A stretch of DNA of 36,107 bases from Leisingera sp. JC1 (GTDB lineage: Bacteria > Pseudomonadota > Alphaproteobacteria > Rhodobacterales > Rhodobacteraceae). The stretch is taken from contig NZ_LYUZ01000013.1 of the NCBI RefSeq assembly GCF_001679925.1, positions 1-36,107 on the forward strand, in the 5' to 3' direction. Shown piece by piece: positions 8,429-16,966 of this stretch. A program made the translations under genes and the position numbers. The notes under the pieces are model-generated. The model was not told where the DNA came from, did not search any database, and saw only the letters and a program-made list of their open reading frames with translations. Position 1 is the stretch's first letter. Each line of letters starts with the position of its first letter.

Positions 8429-10165
8429 TCAGTTGGCTTGGCGGCGCAAGAAAGCGGGGATTTCGATGCGTTCCTGGTCCGGATCCGCCTGCTGCTGCGC
8501 CTGCTGCGGCTGGGCCGCCGGTGCATGCGCGTGCATGGAGGGCTGCTGGCGTACCGCCTGCGGCTGCTGCTTGGCAGCCGGGGCGTCGTTGCTGCCGGTC
8601 ATCCGGTGGATCAGCGAGTTGAGGCCGAAGCGGCGCTGCCCTTCGGGCTGCTGCTGGGCTTGCTGCTGCTGATGTTGCTGCTGCGGAGCCGGGGCCGCCG
8701 GGCGCATTGGCTGCTGAGCCTGCGGCTGCTGAGCTTGGGGTTGCTGCACCCGCTGGGCCGCGGCCTGCAAACGCTCCAGCGCTTGCGGCGACGGGGTGCC
8801 CGGTGCCGGCGCCTTGGGGGCCACAAAGGCAGCTTGCGGGGTTTCCGCGACATCTGCCTGCGGACGGAACTCCGGCACCTGCGGCTGGTACGCGGGGGGC
8901 GGCAGGCCATCGTCGGCCATCTGCTCCACGGTTTCCACGACGTCTTCCACCAGGTCCTGATCAGCAGCCTGCTGCGTGTTCATTTCTTCGAACAGCGACG
9001 GCTCTTCCAGGGCCGCGGCGGCGGCAGGCGCCTCTGGTGCGGCGGCAGGAGCCGCAACCGGCGCGGCCTCAGCGGCTGCGGGCTGCTGAACCGGGGTTTC
9101 CAGCTCCAGCGGCGCAGCGCGGTTTTCCTCGACGCTGACAGTCTGGCGCAGCGGCGCCGACATCGGGCGGCGCGGCACCGGCATGTCGGTGTTCACGTCG
9201 GTTGCGTCGATGCCTGTGGCCACAACGGAGACCCGCATCTTGCCTTCCATTCCGGTATCCAGGGTCGAGCCGACGATGATGTTGGCATCCGGGTCCACTT
9301 CCTCGCGGATGCGGTTGGCGGCTTCGTCCAGTTCGAACAGGGTCAGGTCGTGGCTGCCGGTGATGTTGATCAGCACGCCCTTGGCGCCCTTGAGGCTGAT
9401 TTCGTCCAGCAGCGGGTTGGCAATCGCCTTCTCGGCGGCCTGAACCGCGCGGTCCTCGCCCTCGCCCTCGCCGGTGCCCATCATCGCCTTGCCCATCTCG
9501 TCCATCACGGCGCGGACGTCGGCAAAGTCGAGGTTGATCAGGCCCGGGCGGACCATCAGGTCGGTCACGCCTTTGACGCCCTGGTACAGCACGTCATCCG
9601 CCATCGAGAACGCCTCGGTGAAAGTGGTCTTCTCGTTGGCGAGGCGGAACAGGTTCTGGTTCGGGATGATGATCAGGGTGTCGACCACCTTCTGCAGCGC
9701 TTCGACACCGGCCTCCGCCTGGCGCATCCGCTTCAGGCCCTCGAACTGGAACGGCTTGGTGACAACACCCACGGTCAGCACCCCCAGTTCGCGGGCGGCC
9801 TGCGCGATGATCGGCGCGGCGCCGGTGCCGGTGCCGCCGCCCATGCCCGCGGTGATGAAGCACATATGCGCGCCCGCCAGATGATCGACGATCTGCTCGA
9901 TGCTTTCCTCAGCCGCGGCAGAGCCCACCTGCGGGCGGGCGCCTGCGCCCAGGCCTTCAGTGACCTTGATGCCCAGCTGCACCCGGCTCTTGGCCGAGCT
10001 TTGCTGCAGCGCCTGCGCGTCGGTGTTGGCCACGACGAATTCGACGCCATCCAATTCCTTGGCGATCATGTTGTTGACGGCATTGCCGCCAGCGCCGCCG
10101 ACACCAAACACGGTGATCTTCGGCTTCAACTCTTCATTCCCGGGCATCGAAAGGTTCAACGTCAT
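8429..10165 (-). CDS. ftsZ: Cell division protein FtsZ with a long C-terminal linker
   Basis: Tubulin-like GTPase that forms the Z ring. The start used is the second ATG (MTLNLSMPG), because GGCGG lies seven bases before it; the ATG two codons upstream is too close. About 578 residues, far longer than the roughly 380 of E. coli. The GTPase core runs to about residue 320, with [11 protein letters not shown], the tubulin signature [10 protein letters not shown] (about 109-118) and the T7 loop [11 protein letters not shown]. About 240 residues of low-complexity linker follow, rich in Q, A and P, and end in the conserved C-terminal peptide [14 protein letters not shown] that binds FtsA and other partners. 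Within the linker, [14 protein letters not shown] (about 511-524) stands out as ordered. The gene is last in the ftsQ-ftsA-ftsZ order but is separated from ftsA by 386 bp that contains a CtrA-type site, so it probably has its own promoter. Confidence 0.98.
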   Translation of the reverse strand: MTLNLSMPGNEELKPKITVFGVGGAGGNAVNNMIAKELDGVEFVVANTDAQALQQSSAKSRVQLGIKVTEGLGAGARPQVGSAAAEESIEQIVDHLAGAHMCFITAGMGGGTGTGAAPIIAQAARELGVLTVGVVTKPFQFEGLKRMRQAEAGVEALQKVVDTLIIIPNQNLFRLANEKTTFTEAFSMADDVLYQGVKGVTDLMVRPGLINLDFADVRAVMDEMGKAMMGTGEGEGEDRAVQAAEKAIANPLLDEISLKGAKGVLINITGSHDLTLFELDEAANRIREEVDPDANIIVGSTLDTGMEGKMRVSVVATGIDATDVNTDMPVPRRPMSAPLRQTVSVEENRAAPLELETPVQQPAAAEAAPVAAPAAAPEAPAAAAALEEPSLFEEMNTQQAADQDLVEDVVETVEQMADDGLPPPAYQPQVPEFRPQADVAETPQAAFVAPKAPAPGTPSPQALERLQAAAQRVQQPQAQQPQAQQPMRPAAPAPQQQHQQQQAQQQPEGQRRFGLNSLIHRMTGSNDAPAAKQQPQAVRQQPSMHAHAPAAQPQQAQQQADPDQERIEIPAFLRRQAN

Positions 10166-10551
10166 GCTCATACCGCCTGTGTTACCTGCCCTTCCCGCAA
10201 AGGGCTTATTCCTGTCCTATTCACCATAATCTACCGCGGAGAGGGGGTTTCGTCATCCCCAAAAGCACGACGAGCCACAAAATAAGGCCTCATTCTAAGG
10301 CAAAAACCGCGGTATTTCGCCGTCCCTAGCAGATATTGCGGATTGAGCACAAGCCACACACAACAAAACCTCTCCAGCCGCAAAATCGCTTTGCAGAGGA
10401 GGTCGGTTCCGAAACTTGGCTGGCCACTGCCCGGCCTGCTGAATCGCCGCGTTTGCCGCGGACGTTAAGCACAACTTAACGGGTGACCGGGGCGCTGTCA
10501 CGCCCTCTTTGCCCGTTCCGGCTGAATTGATTTGCGGCGCTCGTCCCGGCT
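10166..10551 (-). promoter_or_regulatory. ftsA-ftsZ intergenic region, likely ftsZ promoter region
   Basis: 386 bp without a credible gene; the short frame at 10295-10501 has no ribosome site or protein-like composition. It contains a perfect CtrA-type site at 10465-10480 and a GAATC (CcrM GANTC) site at 10441-10445. No convincing -35/-10 hexamers were found by eye. Its length contrasts with the 1-bp gap between ftsQ and ftsA, which supports a separate ftsZ promoter. Confidence 0.6.
10465..10480 (-). promoter_or_regulatory. Candidate CtrA box (TTAA-N7-TTAAC) upstream of ftsZ
   Basis: The plus strand reads TTAAGCACAACTTAAC, flanked by G, so it also forms the inverted repeat GTTAAG-N5-CTTAAC (10464-10480). 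It is a perfect match to the CtrA consensus. It lies 300 bp upstream of the ftsZ start and 71 bp past the ftsA stop. CtrA control of ftsZ is established in Caulobacter; its operation here is inferred. Confidence 0.6.
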
Positions 10552-11886
10552 TTACCAGTTATCGCGGAACCAGCGCACCGCACGGCCCAGGGTGCCTGCC
10601 GGATGGCGGCCTGCAGGCATCTCGAAATCCCACCATTCATCCTGCGGATGGGCGGCAAACAGGCACAGTCCCACGGCTGAGGCAAAACCCGGCCCGGTGG
10701 CCGACTGCGGCAGGCCGTGGACGCGCAGCGGGCGGCCCAGTCGCACCTGCTGGCCGAGAATGCGGCTGGCCAAGCCGTCCAGCCCCATAATCTGGCTGGA
10801 GCCGCCGGTCAGCACGATCTGCTGGCTGGGCAGGTATTCGAACCCGGCCGCATCCAGCCGTGCCCGCACCTCTTCCAGGATTTCCTCGACGCGGGGGCGC
10901 ATGATGCCGATCAGCTCCGCCCGGCTGACGGTGCGCCGGTCGTGTTCCCAGTCGCCGGTGTCGCCGCCGATGTCGATGATTTCGCGGTCGTCGGCGCCGG
11001 TGGCATGCACCCCGCCGTTGAAGGTCTTGATCCGCTCCGCATTGGCCATCGGGATCCCCAGACCCATCGAGATGTCGCTGGTGATATGGTCGCCGCCCAG
11101 ACGCACCGCATCGGCATAGATCATGTGCTTCTTCATGAAAATCGAGATCGAAGTGGCGCCGCCGCCCATGTCGATACAGGCCGCACCCAGTTCCTGCTCA
11201 TCCTCGACCAGCGCCGAGAAGCCGGAGGCATAGGCCGAGGAGGCAATCCCCGCCAGCTCCAGGTCGCAGCGCTGGATGCAGCGCACCAGGTTCTGCACCG
11301 CGATGGCGTCCACCGTCAGCATGTGCATATCGACCGCCAGGGTCTGACCCATCTGGCCGCGCGGATCGCCCAGGCCGGAGCGGTTGTCGAGCGCGAAGTT
11401 CACCGGCTGCGCATGCAGCACCTCGCGCCCCGCCCCGTATTCCGGCACCTCGCAGGAGGCCAGCACCTGCGCCACCTCATGCTCGGAGACTACCTGCCCC
11501 TCAAGGTCCAGCTTGGCATCCAGCCCATAGGAGCGCGGATTGGCGCCGGAGAAACAGGCGATCACGTGATCGACCCGCACCTCTGCCATCTTCTGCGCCG
11601 CCTGCACCGCGGTGCGGATCGCACGCTCGGTCTCCTGCATGGCGTTGATCTCGCCGAACTGCACGCCGCGCGAACGGGTTGTTGCGGCGCCGATCACCCG
11701 GAACCCGGACTGCCCGGCCAGGGCCCCGATGGAGCCGTCTTCGCTGAGCCGCCCGGTGCCGTCAAAGCGCAGCACCAGGCAGGCGATCTTGGAACTGCCC
11801 ACGTCCAGAATGGCCACCACGCCGCGCTGCATCGCCTGACGCCGCATCTGCCGCATCGCCCGTTGCGATTGATAAAGATCTGTCAT
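10552..11886 (-). CDS. ftsA: Cell division protein FtsA
   Basis: Actin-like ATPase that anchors FtsZ filaments to the membrane; 444 residues. The N-terminal nucleotide-binding segment is VVAILDVGSSKIACLVL, with later phosphate and adenosine motifs (CIDMGGGATSISIF, then IVLTGGSSQIMGL). The C-terminus ends in GTLGRAVRWFRDNW, an amphipathic helix of the type FtsA uses as its membrane-targeting sequence. The start ATG lies one base after the ftsQ stop codon, so the two are surely cotranscribed and probably translationally coupled. Upstream neighbours are ftsQ and ddl. No internal oddity was seen. Confidence 0.97.
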   Translation of the reverse strand: MTDLYQSQRAMRQMRRQAMQRGVVAILDVGSSKIACLVLRFDGTGRLSEDGSIGALAGQSGFRVIGAATTRSRGVQFGEINAMQETERAIRTAVQAAQKMAEVRVDHVIACFSGANPRSYGLDAKLDLEGQVVSEHEVAQVLASCEVPEYGAGREVLHAQPVNFALDNRSGLGDPRGQMGQTLAVDMHMLTVDAIAVQNLVRCIQRCDLELAGIASSAYASGFSALVEDEQELGAACIDMGGGATSISIFMKKHMIYADAVRLGGDHITSDISMGLGIPMANAERIKTFNGGVHATGADDREIIDIGGDTGDWEHDRRTVSRAELIGIMRPRVEEILEEVRARLDAAGFEYLPSQQIVLTGGSSQIMGLDGLASRILGQQVRLGRPLRVHGLPQSATGPGFASAVGLCLFAAHPQDEWWDFEMPAGRHPAGTLGRAVRWFRDNW

Positions 11887-11887
11887 G

Positions 11888-12781
11888 TTACTGCCCGCCC
11901 CCGTTCAACTGCCGGATCCGCCACCAGTTTTCCACTGAGTTTTCGGTCATCCGCACGGTGGGGCGCCCAGCCAGACGCATATCCACCGCTGCCACATCGC
12001 GTTCCAGCAAATCCTGCACTTCACTGACCGCCAGCACCCGCTCCAGCGCCCGGACCGGGTTCTTGGCCGGCAGCATGATGCGCTGCTTGCGGTCCAGCAC
12101 CACGTCCCAGCGGCGTTCACCGACACGCACCAGCCCGCGCAGCCGCGGCCCCAGCGGTTTTGCAGCCGCAAACAGCCGCAGCGCCTGCGCCGCATGGCCG
12201 GCAGCCCCCTTGCCCGCAATCAGCGGCAGGTCCGGATGCAGGCTGCGGCGGCCCAGTTCGGCCACGTGAATACCGTTTTCGTCCAGCAGCGCCAGCCCCT
12301 CGCGGCTGCGCCAGATCAGCGCCGGCTCGCGCTCCTCGACATCGACCTGCAGGATGCCGCCGGGGCGGATCCTGACGCTGGCGGTCTTCACCGGATCCAG
12401 GCCGATGATCACATCGCGGATCTGTTCCAGGTCCAGATCAAAGGAGCTGACCGGAAAATCCAGCGGCACCACCTCGCGGATGTCGCGCGCCACACTGGCG
12501 CCGGCCCCGTCAACCGCCATCACCTTGACCATGAACTCCGGACGTTCCTGGATTGCGGCACGGGCGTCATTATAAAGCCCCACCAGCGTGTCGCGCCGGG
12601 CCTCATCCGCCAGATAGGCGCTGCCTGCCGCAAACACCAGGCAGAACGGCACCCCGAAACGCAGGCCGAACCGGATGCCTGGCGTCAGCATCCAGCGCTG
12701 CAGGCGGTACTTCAGCCGCGACGGCGCAGGATCGCAGCGCCCGTCCTCCGGCTTGCGGAACCAGCTTTTCAGCGGTTGCAT
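11888..12781 (-). CDS. ftsQ: Cell division protein FtsQ
   Basis: Bitopic inner-membrane divisome protein of about 297 residues. The start used is the ATG giving MQPLKSWFRKPEDG, with GGAGG six bases upstream; the frame is open further but only inside ddl. A cytoplasmic basic tail is followed by one membrane helix (FGLRFGVPFCLVFAAGSAYLA, near 40-60). The POTRA domain follows (VKVMAVDGAGASVARDIREVV through VKTASVRIRPGGILQVDVEEREPALIW), then the FtsQ beta domain. The start overlaps the end of ddl by 13 bp, indicating translational coupling, and ftsA starts one base after its stop. Order ddl-ftsQ-ftsA-ftsZ is the classic dcw arrangement. Confidence 0.96.
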   Translation of the reverse strand: MQPLKSWFRKPEDGRCDPAPSRLKYRLQRWMLTPGIRFGLRFGVPFCLVFAAGSAYLADEARRDTLVGLYNDARAAIQERPEFMVKVMAVDGAGASVARDIREVVPLDFPVSSFDLDLEQIRDVIIGLDPVKTASVRIRPGGILQVDVEEREPALIWRSREGLALLDENGIHVAELGRRSLHPDLPLIAGKGAAGHAAQALRLFAAAKPLGPRLRGLVRVGERRWDVVLDRKQRIMLPAKNPVRALERVLAVSEVQDLLERDVAAVDMRLAGRPTVRMTENSVENWWRIRQLNGGGQ

Positions 12782-13692
12782 GAGGCATCCTCCACCATCC
12801 AGGCGCAAAGCTGGCCGAAGGTCATGCCGCAATGGGCCGCCTGCTCCGGTGCCAGCGATGTTGGCGTCATGCCGGGCTGGGTGTTTGTTTCAAGCAGAAC
12901 AAGCCCGCTGGCGCCGCGCGCCTCATCCCAGCGGAAATCGGTGCGGCTGACACCGCGGCAGCCCAGCACCTCATGCGCCTTCAGCGCGTATTCCAGGCAC
13001 AGGTCGAAAATTTCACGCGGCAGGTCGGCGGGCAGCACATGGCGCGAGCCGCCGGGCTTGTACTTGGCGTCATAGTCATACCAGCCGTCGGTGAGGATAT
13101 CGGTGACGGTCAGCGCCCGGTCCCCGACCACGGTGGTGGTCAGCTCACGCCCCGGCGCATAGGTCTCGACCATCACCTCGGCCGGCATTTCCTCCGACAG
13201 CTGCGGCGGGCCGTTGGCGGCCTCATGGACGATATAGATGCCGACGCTGGAGCCTTCGTTATTGGGCTTCACCACATAGGGCGGCGCCATCACATGGCCC
13301 GCGCTCACGTCGTCCTTGGCAAACAGCCCGCTTTCGACCACCGGCAGCCCGGCGGCGCGGTAGACCTCCTTGGAGCGCTGCTTGTCCATTGCCAGCGCCG
13401 AGGCCAGCACACCGGAATGGGTATAGGGGATCTGCAGCCATTCCAGCACGCCCTGGACACAGCCGTCCTCGCCCCAGCGCCCGTGCAGCGCGTTGAAAAC
13501 CACATCGGGCTTCACATCCAAAAGGCGCGCGTGCAGGTCGGCGCCCGCATCCACCTCGACAACCTCGAACCCCTCACCGCGCAAAGCGGCCGCGCATTCG
13601 CGGCCGCTGGACAGCGATACCTCGCGTTCGGCTGACGGTCCGCCCATCAGCACCGCGACTTTCGGGAGTGCCCTGCTCGACTTACTCACCAC
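12769..13692 (-). CDS. ddl: D-alanine--D-alanine ligase
   Basis: ATP-grasp ligase that makes D-Ala-D-Ala for the pentapeptide; cytoplasmic. Features seen: KVAVLMGGPSAEREVSLSSG with the catalytic Glu, the ATP-grasp lysine segment YVVKPNNEGSSVGIYIV, the RTDFRWDE strand and the metal/ATP site LLETNTQPGMTPTSLAPEQA. The GTG start (VVSKSSRALPKVAV) was chosen because GAGG lies six bases upstream. It gives 307 residues, the DdlB length. A TTG four codons upstream and a GTG one codon downstream are alternatives. It is the first gene of the ddl-ftsQ-ftsA run and follows a 289-bp gap after murB, so a promoter there is likely. Confidence 0.96.
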   Translation of the reverse strand: MVSKSSRALPKVAVLMGGPSAEREVSLSSGRECAAALRGEGFEVVEVDAGADLHARLLDVKPDVVFNALHGRWGEDGCVQGVLEWLQIPYTHSGVLASALAMDKQRSKEVYRAAGLPVVESGLFAKDDVSAGHVMAPPYVVKPNNEGSSVGIYIVHEAANGPPQLSEEMPAEVMVETYAPGRELTTTVVGDRALTVTDILTDGWYDYDAKYKPGGSRHVLPADLPREIFDLCLEYALKAHEVLGCRGVSRTDFRWDEARGASGLVLLETNTQPGMTPTSLAPEQAAHCGMTFGQLCAWMVEDASCNR

Positions 13693-13981
13693 GAAACGCC
13701 TCAATATACGCGGGGCTTTTTGCCCCTGTTTCTTGGGACCCGTTGCAGGCCCGCCTTATAATTTTGCGCCGGATTTCTCCCGGCTGATCCTTGCAGGGCT
13801 GGACGCCCCTGAAACCGGCGGTGCCTTGCCGCCTGTGCGGCACCGTAACGCCCAAAATCTTACCGGCGCATTAACAGTGCCTTTACCACGGTTAAGATTT
13901 CAGCTTCCCGGACCCGCTCCAGGCCCTGTTCCTTCTCCAGCTGCCGGTGCAGAAGCCTTTGCCGGCGCTCAAGATTTCCGG
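13693..13981 (-). promoter_or_regulatory. murB-ddl intergenic region with a near-CtrA site
   Basis: 289 bp with no credible gene. At 13871-13886 it reads TTAACAGTGCCTTTAC, one mismatch (T for A) from TTAA-N7-TTAAC, and a further TTAA lies at 13892-13895. The site is about 180 bp upstream of ddl. It may hold the promoter for ddl-ftsQ-ftsA; no clear hexamers were seen. Confidence 0.35.
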
Positions 13982-14923
13982 TTATTCGGGAAGCGGATCA
14001 CCTATCCGCATGATTTCCCACTCTAGCGTGATGCCGGAATCTTCGTAAACCTTTTTCCGCACATCTTCGCCCAGCCCCTCCAAATCTGCGGCAGTTGCGC
14101 CACCCGTATTGATCAGGAAGTTGGAATGTTTCTCGCTCATCTGCGCGCCGCCGCGCCGCGCACCGCGCATGCCGGCGTTGTCGATCACCTTCCAGGCCTT
14201 GAGGTCATGCACGTCGTCGGCGCGCCCGGTAGAGGAGAACCCCACCGGATTTCGGAAGGTGGAGCCGGCCGAGCGGTCGCGCGTCGGCTGGGTTTCGTCC
14301 CGCTTCTGCAACTGCGCCGCCATCCGGGCGTGCAGTTCCTCCGGGTCGCGTTTGGGACCGCGCAGGGTGGCGGAGACCAGCACAGCCCCCTCGGGAAACG
14401 CGGTCTGGCGGTACTGGAACTGAAGCTCCTCCGCGGTGATCTCGCGGACCTCGCCCTGGCGGGTCACGATGGTGGCCGACACGAACACATCTGCCGTATA
14501 GCTGCCGTAGCAGCCTGCGTTCATCCGCACCGCGCCGCCGATGGAGCCGGGAATGGTGCGCAGGAAAGTGAGGTCGATGCCCGCATCCGCGGCGCGTTTC
14601 GCCACATGCGCATCCAGCGCCGCAGCCCCCGCGGTCACCGTATCGCCGTCAGTTTCAATGCCGTTGAATCCGCGGCCCAGACGGATCACCACCGCCCGCA
14701 TGCCGCCGTCGCGCACGATCAGGTTGGAGCCGACCCCCATCGGGAAAACCCGCACGCCCGGATCCAGCTGACGCAGGAAACCAGCCAGGTCGTCGACATC
14801 CGCAGGCTGAAACAGGTGGTCTGCCGGACCGCCGACCCGCAGCCAGGTCAGTTCCGCAAGCGGTTTTTGCCCGGTAAGGCGGCCACGCACCGCCGGAAGA
14901 ATATTTTCGCCTTGCGCCGCCAT
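13982..14923 (-). CDS. murB: UDP-N-acetylenolpyruvoylglucosamine reductase MurB
   Basis: FAD enzyme that reduces UDP-GlcNAc-enolpyruvate to UDP-MurNAc; cytoplasmic. The FAD-binding core is seen in [16 protein letters not shown] and [19 protein letters not shown]. The substrate domain carries SAGSTFRNP with the proton-donor Ser, and the C-terminal catalytic Glu is in [11 protein letters not shown]. The start is uncertain: the ATG giving [10 protein letters not shown] (313 residues) has GGGACGGA ahead of it, while an ATG eight codons upstream (14947) and a GTG at 14962 are also open. It lies downstream of murC, DUF2484 and a small membrane ORF, whose 3' end overlaps the murB start. Type I MurB by the Ser-containing motif. 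Confidence 0.96.
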   Translation of the reverse strand: MAAQGENILPAVRGRLTGQKPLAELTWLRVGGPADHLFQPADVDDLAGFLRQLDPGVRVFPMGVGSNLIVRDGGMRAVVIRLGRGFNGIETDGDTVTAGAAALDAHVAKRAADAGIDLTFLRTIPGSIGGAVRMNAGCYGSYTADVFVSATIVTRQGEVREITAEELQFQYRQTAFPEGAVLVSATLRGPKRDPEELHARMAAQLQKRDETQPTRDRSAGSTFRNPVGFSSTGRADDVHDLKAWKVIDNAGMRGARRGGAQMSEKHSNFLINTGGATAADLEGLGEDVRKKVYEDSGITLEWEIMRIGDPLPE

Positions 14924-15216
14924 CGCCGTTTCCGTCCCAAGTTCCATCCTGCAAGCGAGCACAGTCCGTAGACCAGATGGCCATAGAAATAAAGGGAGAA
15001 CCCGGCTCCGTGATCATGGTTTTCGTGCAGCAGGCCGGGCGCAAGCCAAACCAGAACCGCAAACCAGATTGCAGCAACCACTGCGGCAGCTTGCCACTGC
15101 CCTTCCCGCGCCAGCTTGTAATTGGCGATCAGCCAGACAAAACCAAATACCAGCCAAAGAGCGGCAACAGCAGCCAAGAACAACCTCCAGCGCCAGCAGC
15201 AACAGCACGCAGGCAT
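14848..15216 (-). CDS. Small putative membrane protein between DUF2484 gene and murB
   Basis: Unrecognised 122-residue frame starting [40 protein letters not shown]. Two or three hydrophobic helices are seen (about 10-32, 42-58 and 72-90), and a strongly basic tail ([16 protein letters not shown]) follows. The tail is encoded where the frame overlaps the 5' end of murB by 76 bp or more, so its composition may be a by-product of that overlap. The Cys run at the N-terminus is odd. No good ribosome site precedes the ATG, and a 7-bp hairpin (15223-15241) sits just upstream. In favour of a real gene: the long hydrophobic pattern, and the fact that it fills an otherwise empty 390 bp inside a compact operon. 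Could be spurious. Confidence 0.45.
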   Translation of the reverse strand: MPACCCCWRWRLFLAAVAALWLVFGFVWLIANYKLAREGQWQAAAVVAAIWFAVLVWLAPGLLHENHDHGAGFSLYFYGHLVYGLCSLAGWNLGRKRRWRRKAKIFFRRCVAALPGKNRLRN

Positions 15217-15222
15217 CAAACA

Positions 15223-15241
15223 GGGAACACAAGATGTTCCC
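15223..15241. repeat. Inverted repeat GGGAACA-N5-TGTTCCC
   Basis: Perfect 7-bp inverted repeat at 15223-15229 and 15235-15241 with a 5-nt loop. It lies between the DUF2484 gene and the small membrane ORF, about 7 bp before that ORF's ATG. There is no T-run, so it is not a typical terminator. It could be an RNA hairpin affecting translation or a regulator site; no assignment. Confidence 0.4.
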
Positions 15242-15310
15242 GTGTGAATACCAGGCGATCCGGAAGAAAAGATTAACTTTCCTTCACGACCAGCCTTTTT
15301 TTGCGGAGAT

Positions 15311-15559
15311 TTACAGTCCCAGTCTGCGCCTCACCCAGCGCCCGAAATACAGCGCCGGCCAGCGCAGCACCGACATTCCTGCCAGCAGCACGGCGAGCCC
15401 CCACCAAGGGCCGTTCTCATAGGTGACATACCCCAACAGCGGAATGCCCAGCGCAATCAGCACATAGGCGCGCCGCCAGTGATTGTCGCGGCTGGGGATC
15501 ATCGCCAGGATGTTGGCTGCCAGCGCCCAGACGGCGGCGAGGGTCAATGACAGCGTCAT
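15311..15559 (-). CDS. DUF2484 family small membrane protein
   Basis: 82-residue protein starting MTLSLTLAAVWALAANILAMIPS. It has three predicted hydrophobic helices (about 2-19, 30-45 and 50-68) and a basic C-terminus (YFGRWVRRRLGL). It resembles the DUF2484 family, which to my knowledge sits between murC and murB in Rhodobacterales; no function is established. The ATG lies 4 bp after the murC stop, with AAGAGA as ribosome site, so it is cotranscribed with murC. Its fixed position suggests a link to wall synthesis or division, but that is inference only. Confidence 0.8.
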   Translation of the reverse strand: MTLSLTLAAVWALAANILAMIPSRDNHWRRAYVLIALGIPLLGYVTYENGPWWGLAVLLAGMSVLRWPALYFGRWVRRRLGL

Positions 15560-15563
15560 TCTC

Positions 15564-16961
15564 TTAGCGCTCCAGCCGTTCCGGCAGGCCGTTGGCCCAG
15601 GTGCTGATGGTGCCGGCGCCGAGGCAGACAACCATGTCGCCGGGCCTTGCCTGCTCGCGCACCAGGCGCTCCAGGTCTTCCTCGTTCAGGATGGCACGGG
15701 CGTGGCGGTGGCCGTGGCGGATCAGCCCCTCCACCAGGTCATCGCGGCTGGCGCCCTCGATCGGGTCTTCGCCGGCAGCAAAGACTTCAGCGATTGCCAC
15801 CACGTCGGCCTCGTTGAAGCAGGCGCAGAAATCGTCGAACAGGTTCGAAAGGCGCGAATAGCGGTGCGGCTGGTGCACCGCGATCACCCGGCCCTCGCAG
15901 GCCTGGCGCGCGGCCTTCAGCACGGCGGCGATCTCCACCGGGTGGTGGCCGTAATCGTCAATGATGGTGACGCCGTTCACTTCGCCGACCTTGGTGAAGC
16001 GGCGATTGACGCCGCCAAAGGCCGCCAGCGCCTCGCGGATCTCGGTGCTGTTCATGCCCAGGTGCCGCGCCACCGCAACCGCAGACAAGGCGTTAGAGAC
16101 ATTGTGATCCCCCGGCATCGGCAGGGTACAGCCCTCGATCACCCGGTCCTCGGCCTGCAGCACCACGTCGAAATGCGCGACACCGGCCTTGTAGGTCAGG
16201 TTCACCGCCCGCACATCGGCCTGCGCGTTGAAGCCATAGGTCACCACCCGGCGGTCGGAAATCCGGCCCACCAGCGCCTGAACTTCAGCGTGATCGGTGC
16301 AGCAGACGGCGATGCCATAGAACGGAATATTGGAGACAAACTCCAGGAAGCCGTCGCGAAGCCGGTCAAAGTCGCCCCAGTGCTCCATATGCTCGGGGTC
16401 GATATTGGTCACCACGGCGATGGTTGCAGGCAGCCGGTTGAAGGAGCCGTCGCTCTCATCCGCCTCGACCACCATCCACTCGCCCTGCCCCATCCGCGCG
16501 TTGGAGCCATAGGCGTGAATGATGCCGCCGTTGACGATGGTCGGGTCGAAGCCGCCGGCCACCATCAGCTCTGCCATCATGGTGGTGGTTGTGGTCTTGC
16601 CGTGGGTGCCGGCAATGGCAACGTTGGATTTCAGCCGCATCAGCTCAGCCAGCATGTCGGCGCGCCGCACCACCGGCAGGCCTCGCAAACGGGCCTCGTC
16701 CAGCTCCGGGTTGCCCGGCTTGATCGCGGAGGAGATCACCACAACCGCGGCCTCCTCCAGGTTCTCTGCCTTCTGGCCCACAAAAATCCGCGCGCCCAGC
16801 TCTTCCAGGCGGCCGGTGATCTTGGAGGATTTCAGATCCGAGCCCTGCACCATGTAGCCGAGGTTCAAGAGCACCTCGGCGATGCCCGACATGCCGATGC
16901 CTCCGATACCCACGAAATGGATCGGGCCGACGTCGCCAGGCAGTTTGGTTGCAGGGTTCAT
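15564..16961 (-). CDS. murC: UDP-N-acetylmuramate--L-alanine ligase MurC
   Basis: Cytoplasmic Mur ligase that adds L-Ala to UDP-MurNAc; 465 residues. Domain 1 opens with [23 protein letters not shown] (UDP-binding). The central ATPase domain has [19 protein letters not shown] (P-loop) and the [15 protein letters not shown] metal segment. [25 protein letters not shown] and the C-terminal [16 protein letters not shown] are all classic MurC. The start has AAGGA eight bases upstream and lies 5 bp after the murG stop. It is in the run ftsW-murG-murC-DUF2484-murB. Confidence 0.98.
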   Translation of the reverse strand: MNPATKLPGDVGPIHFVGIGGIGMSGIAEVLLNLGYMVQGSDLKSSKITGRLEELGARIFVGQKAENLEEAAVVVISSAIKPGNPELDEARLRGLPVVRRADMLAELMRLKSNVAIAGTHGKTTTTTMMAELMVAGGFDPTIVNGGIIHAYGSNARMGQGEWMVVEADESDGSFNRLPATIAVVTNIDPEHMEHWGDFDRLRDGFLEFVSNIPFYGIAVCCTDHAEVQALVGRISDRRVVTYGFNAQADVRAVNLTYKAGVAHFDVVLQAEDRVIEGCTLPMPGDHNVSNALSAVAVARHLGMNSTEIREALAAFGGVNRRFTKVGEVNGVTIIDDYGHHPVEIAAVLKAARQACEGRVIAVHQPHRYSRLSNLFDDFCACFNEADVVAIAEVFAAGEDPIEGASRDDLVEGLIRHGHRHARAILNEEDLERLVREQARPGDMVVCLGAGTISTWANGLPERLER

Positions 16962-16966
16962 AACGT

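Noticed and set aside
8218-8526. N-terminal extension of lpxC into ftsZ
   Set aside because: It would run through the ftsZ terminator; the LpxC-like sequence and ribosome site both point to the GTG at 8217.
10295-10501. 68-codon frame in the ftsA-ftsZ gap
   Set aside because: No ribosome site, no protein-like pattern, and it contains the CtrA-type site.
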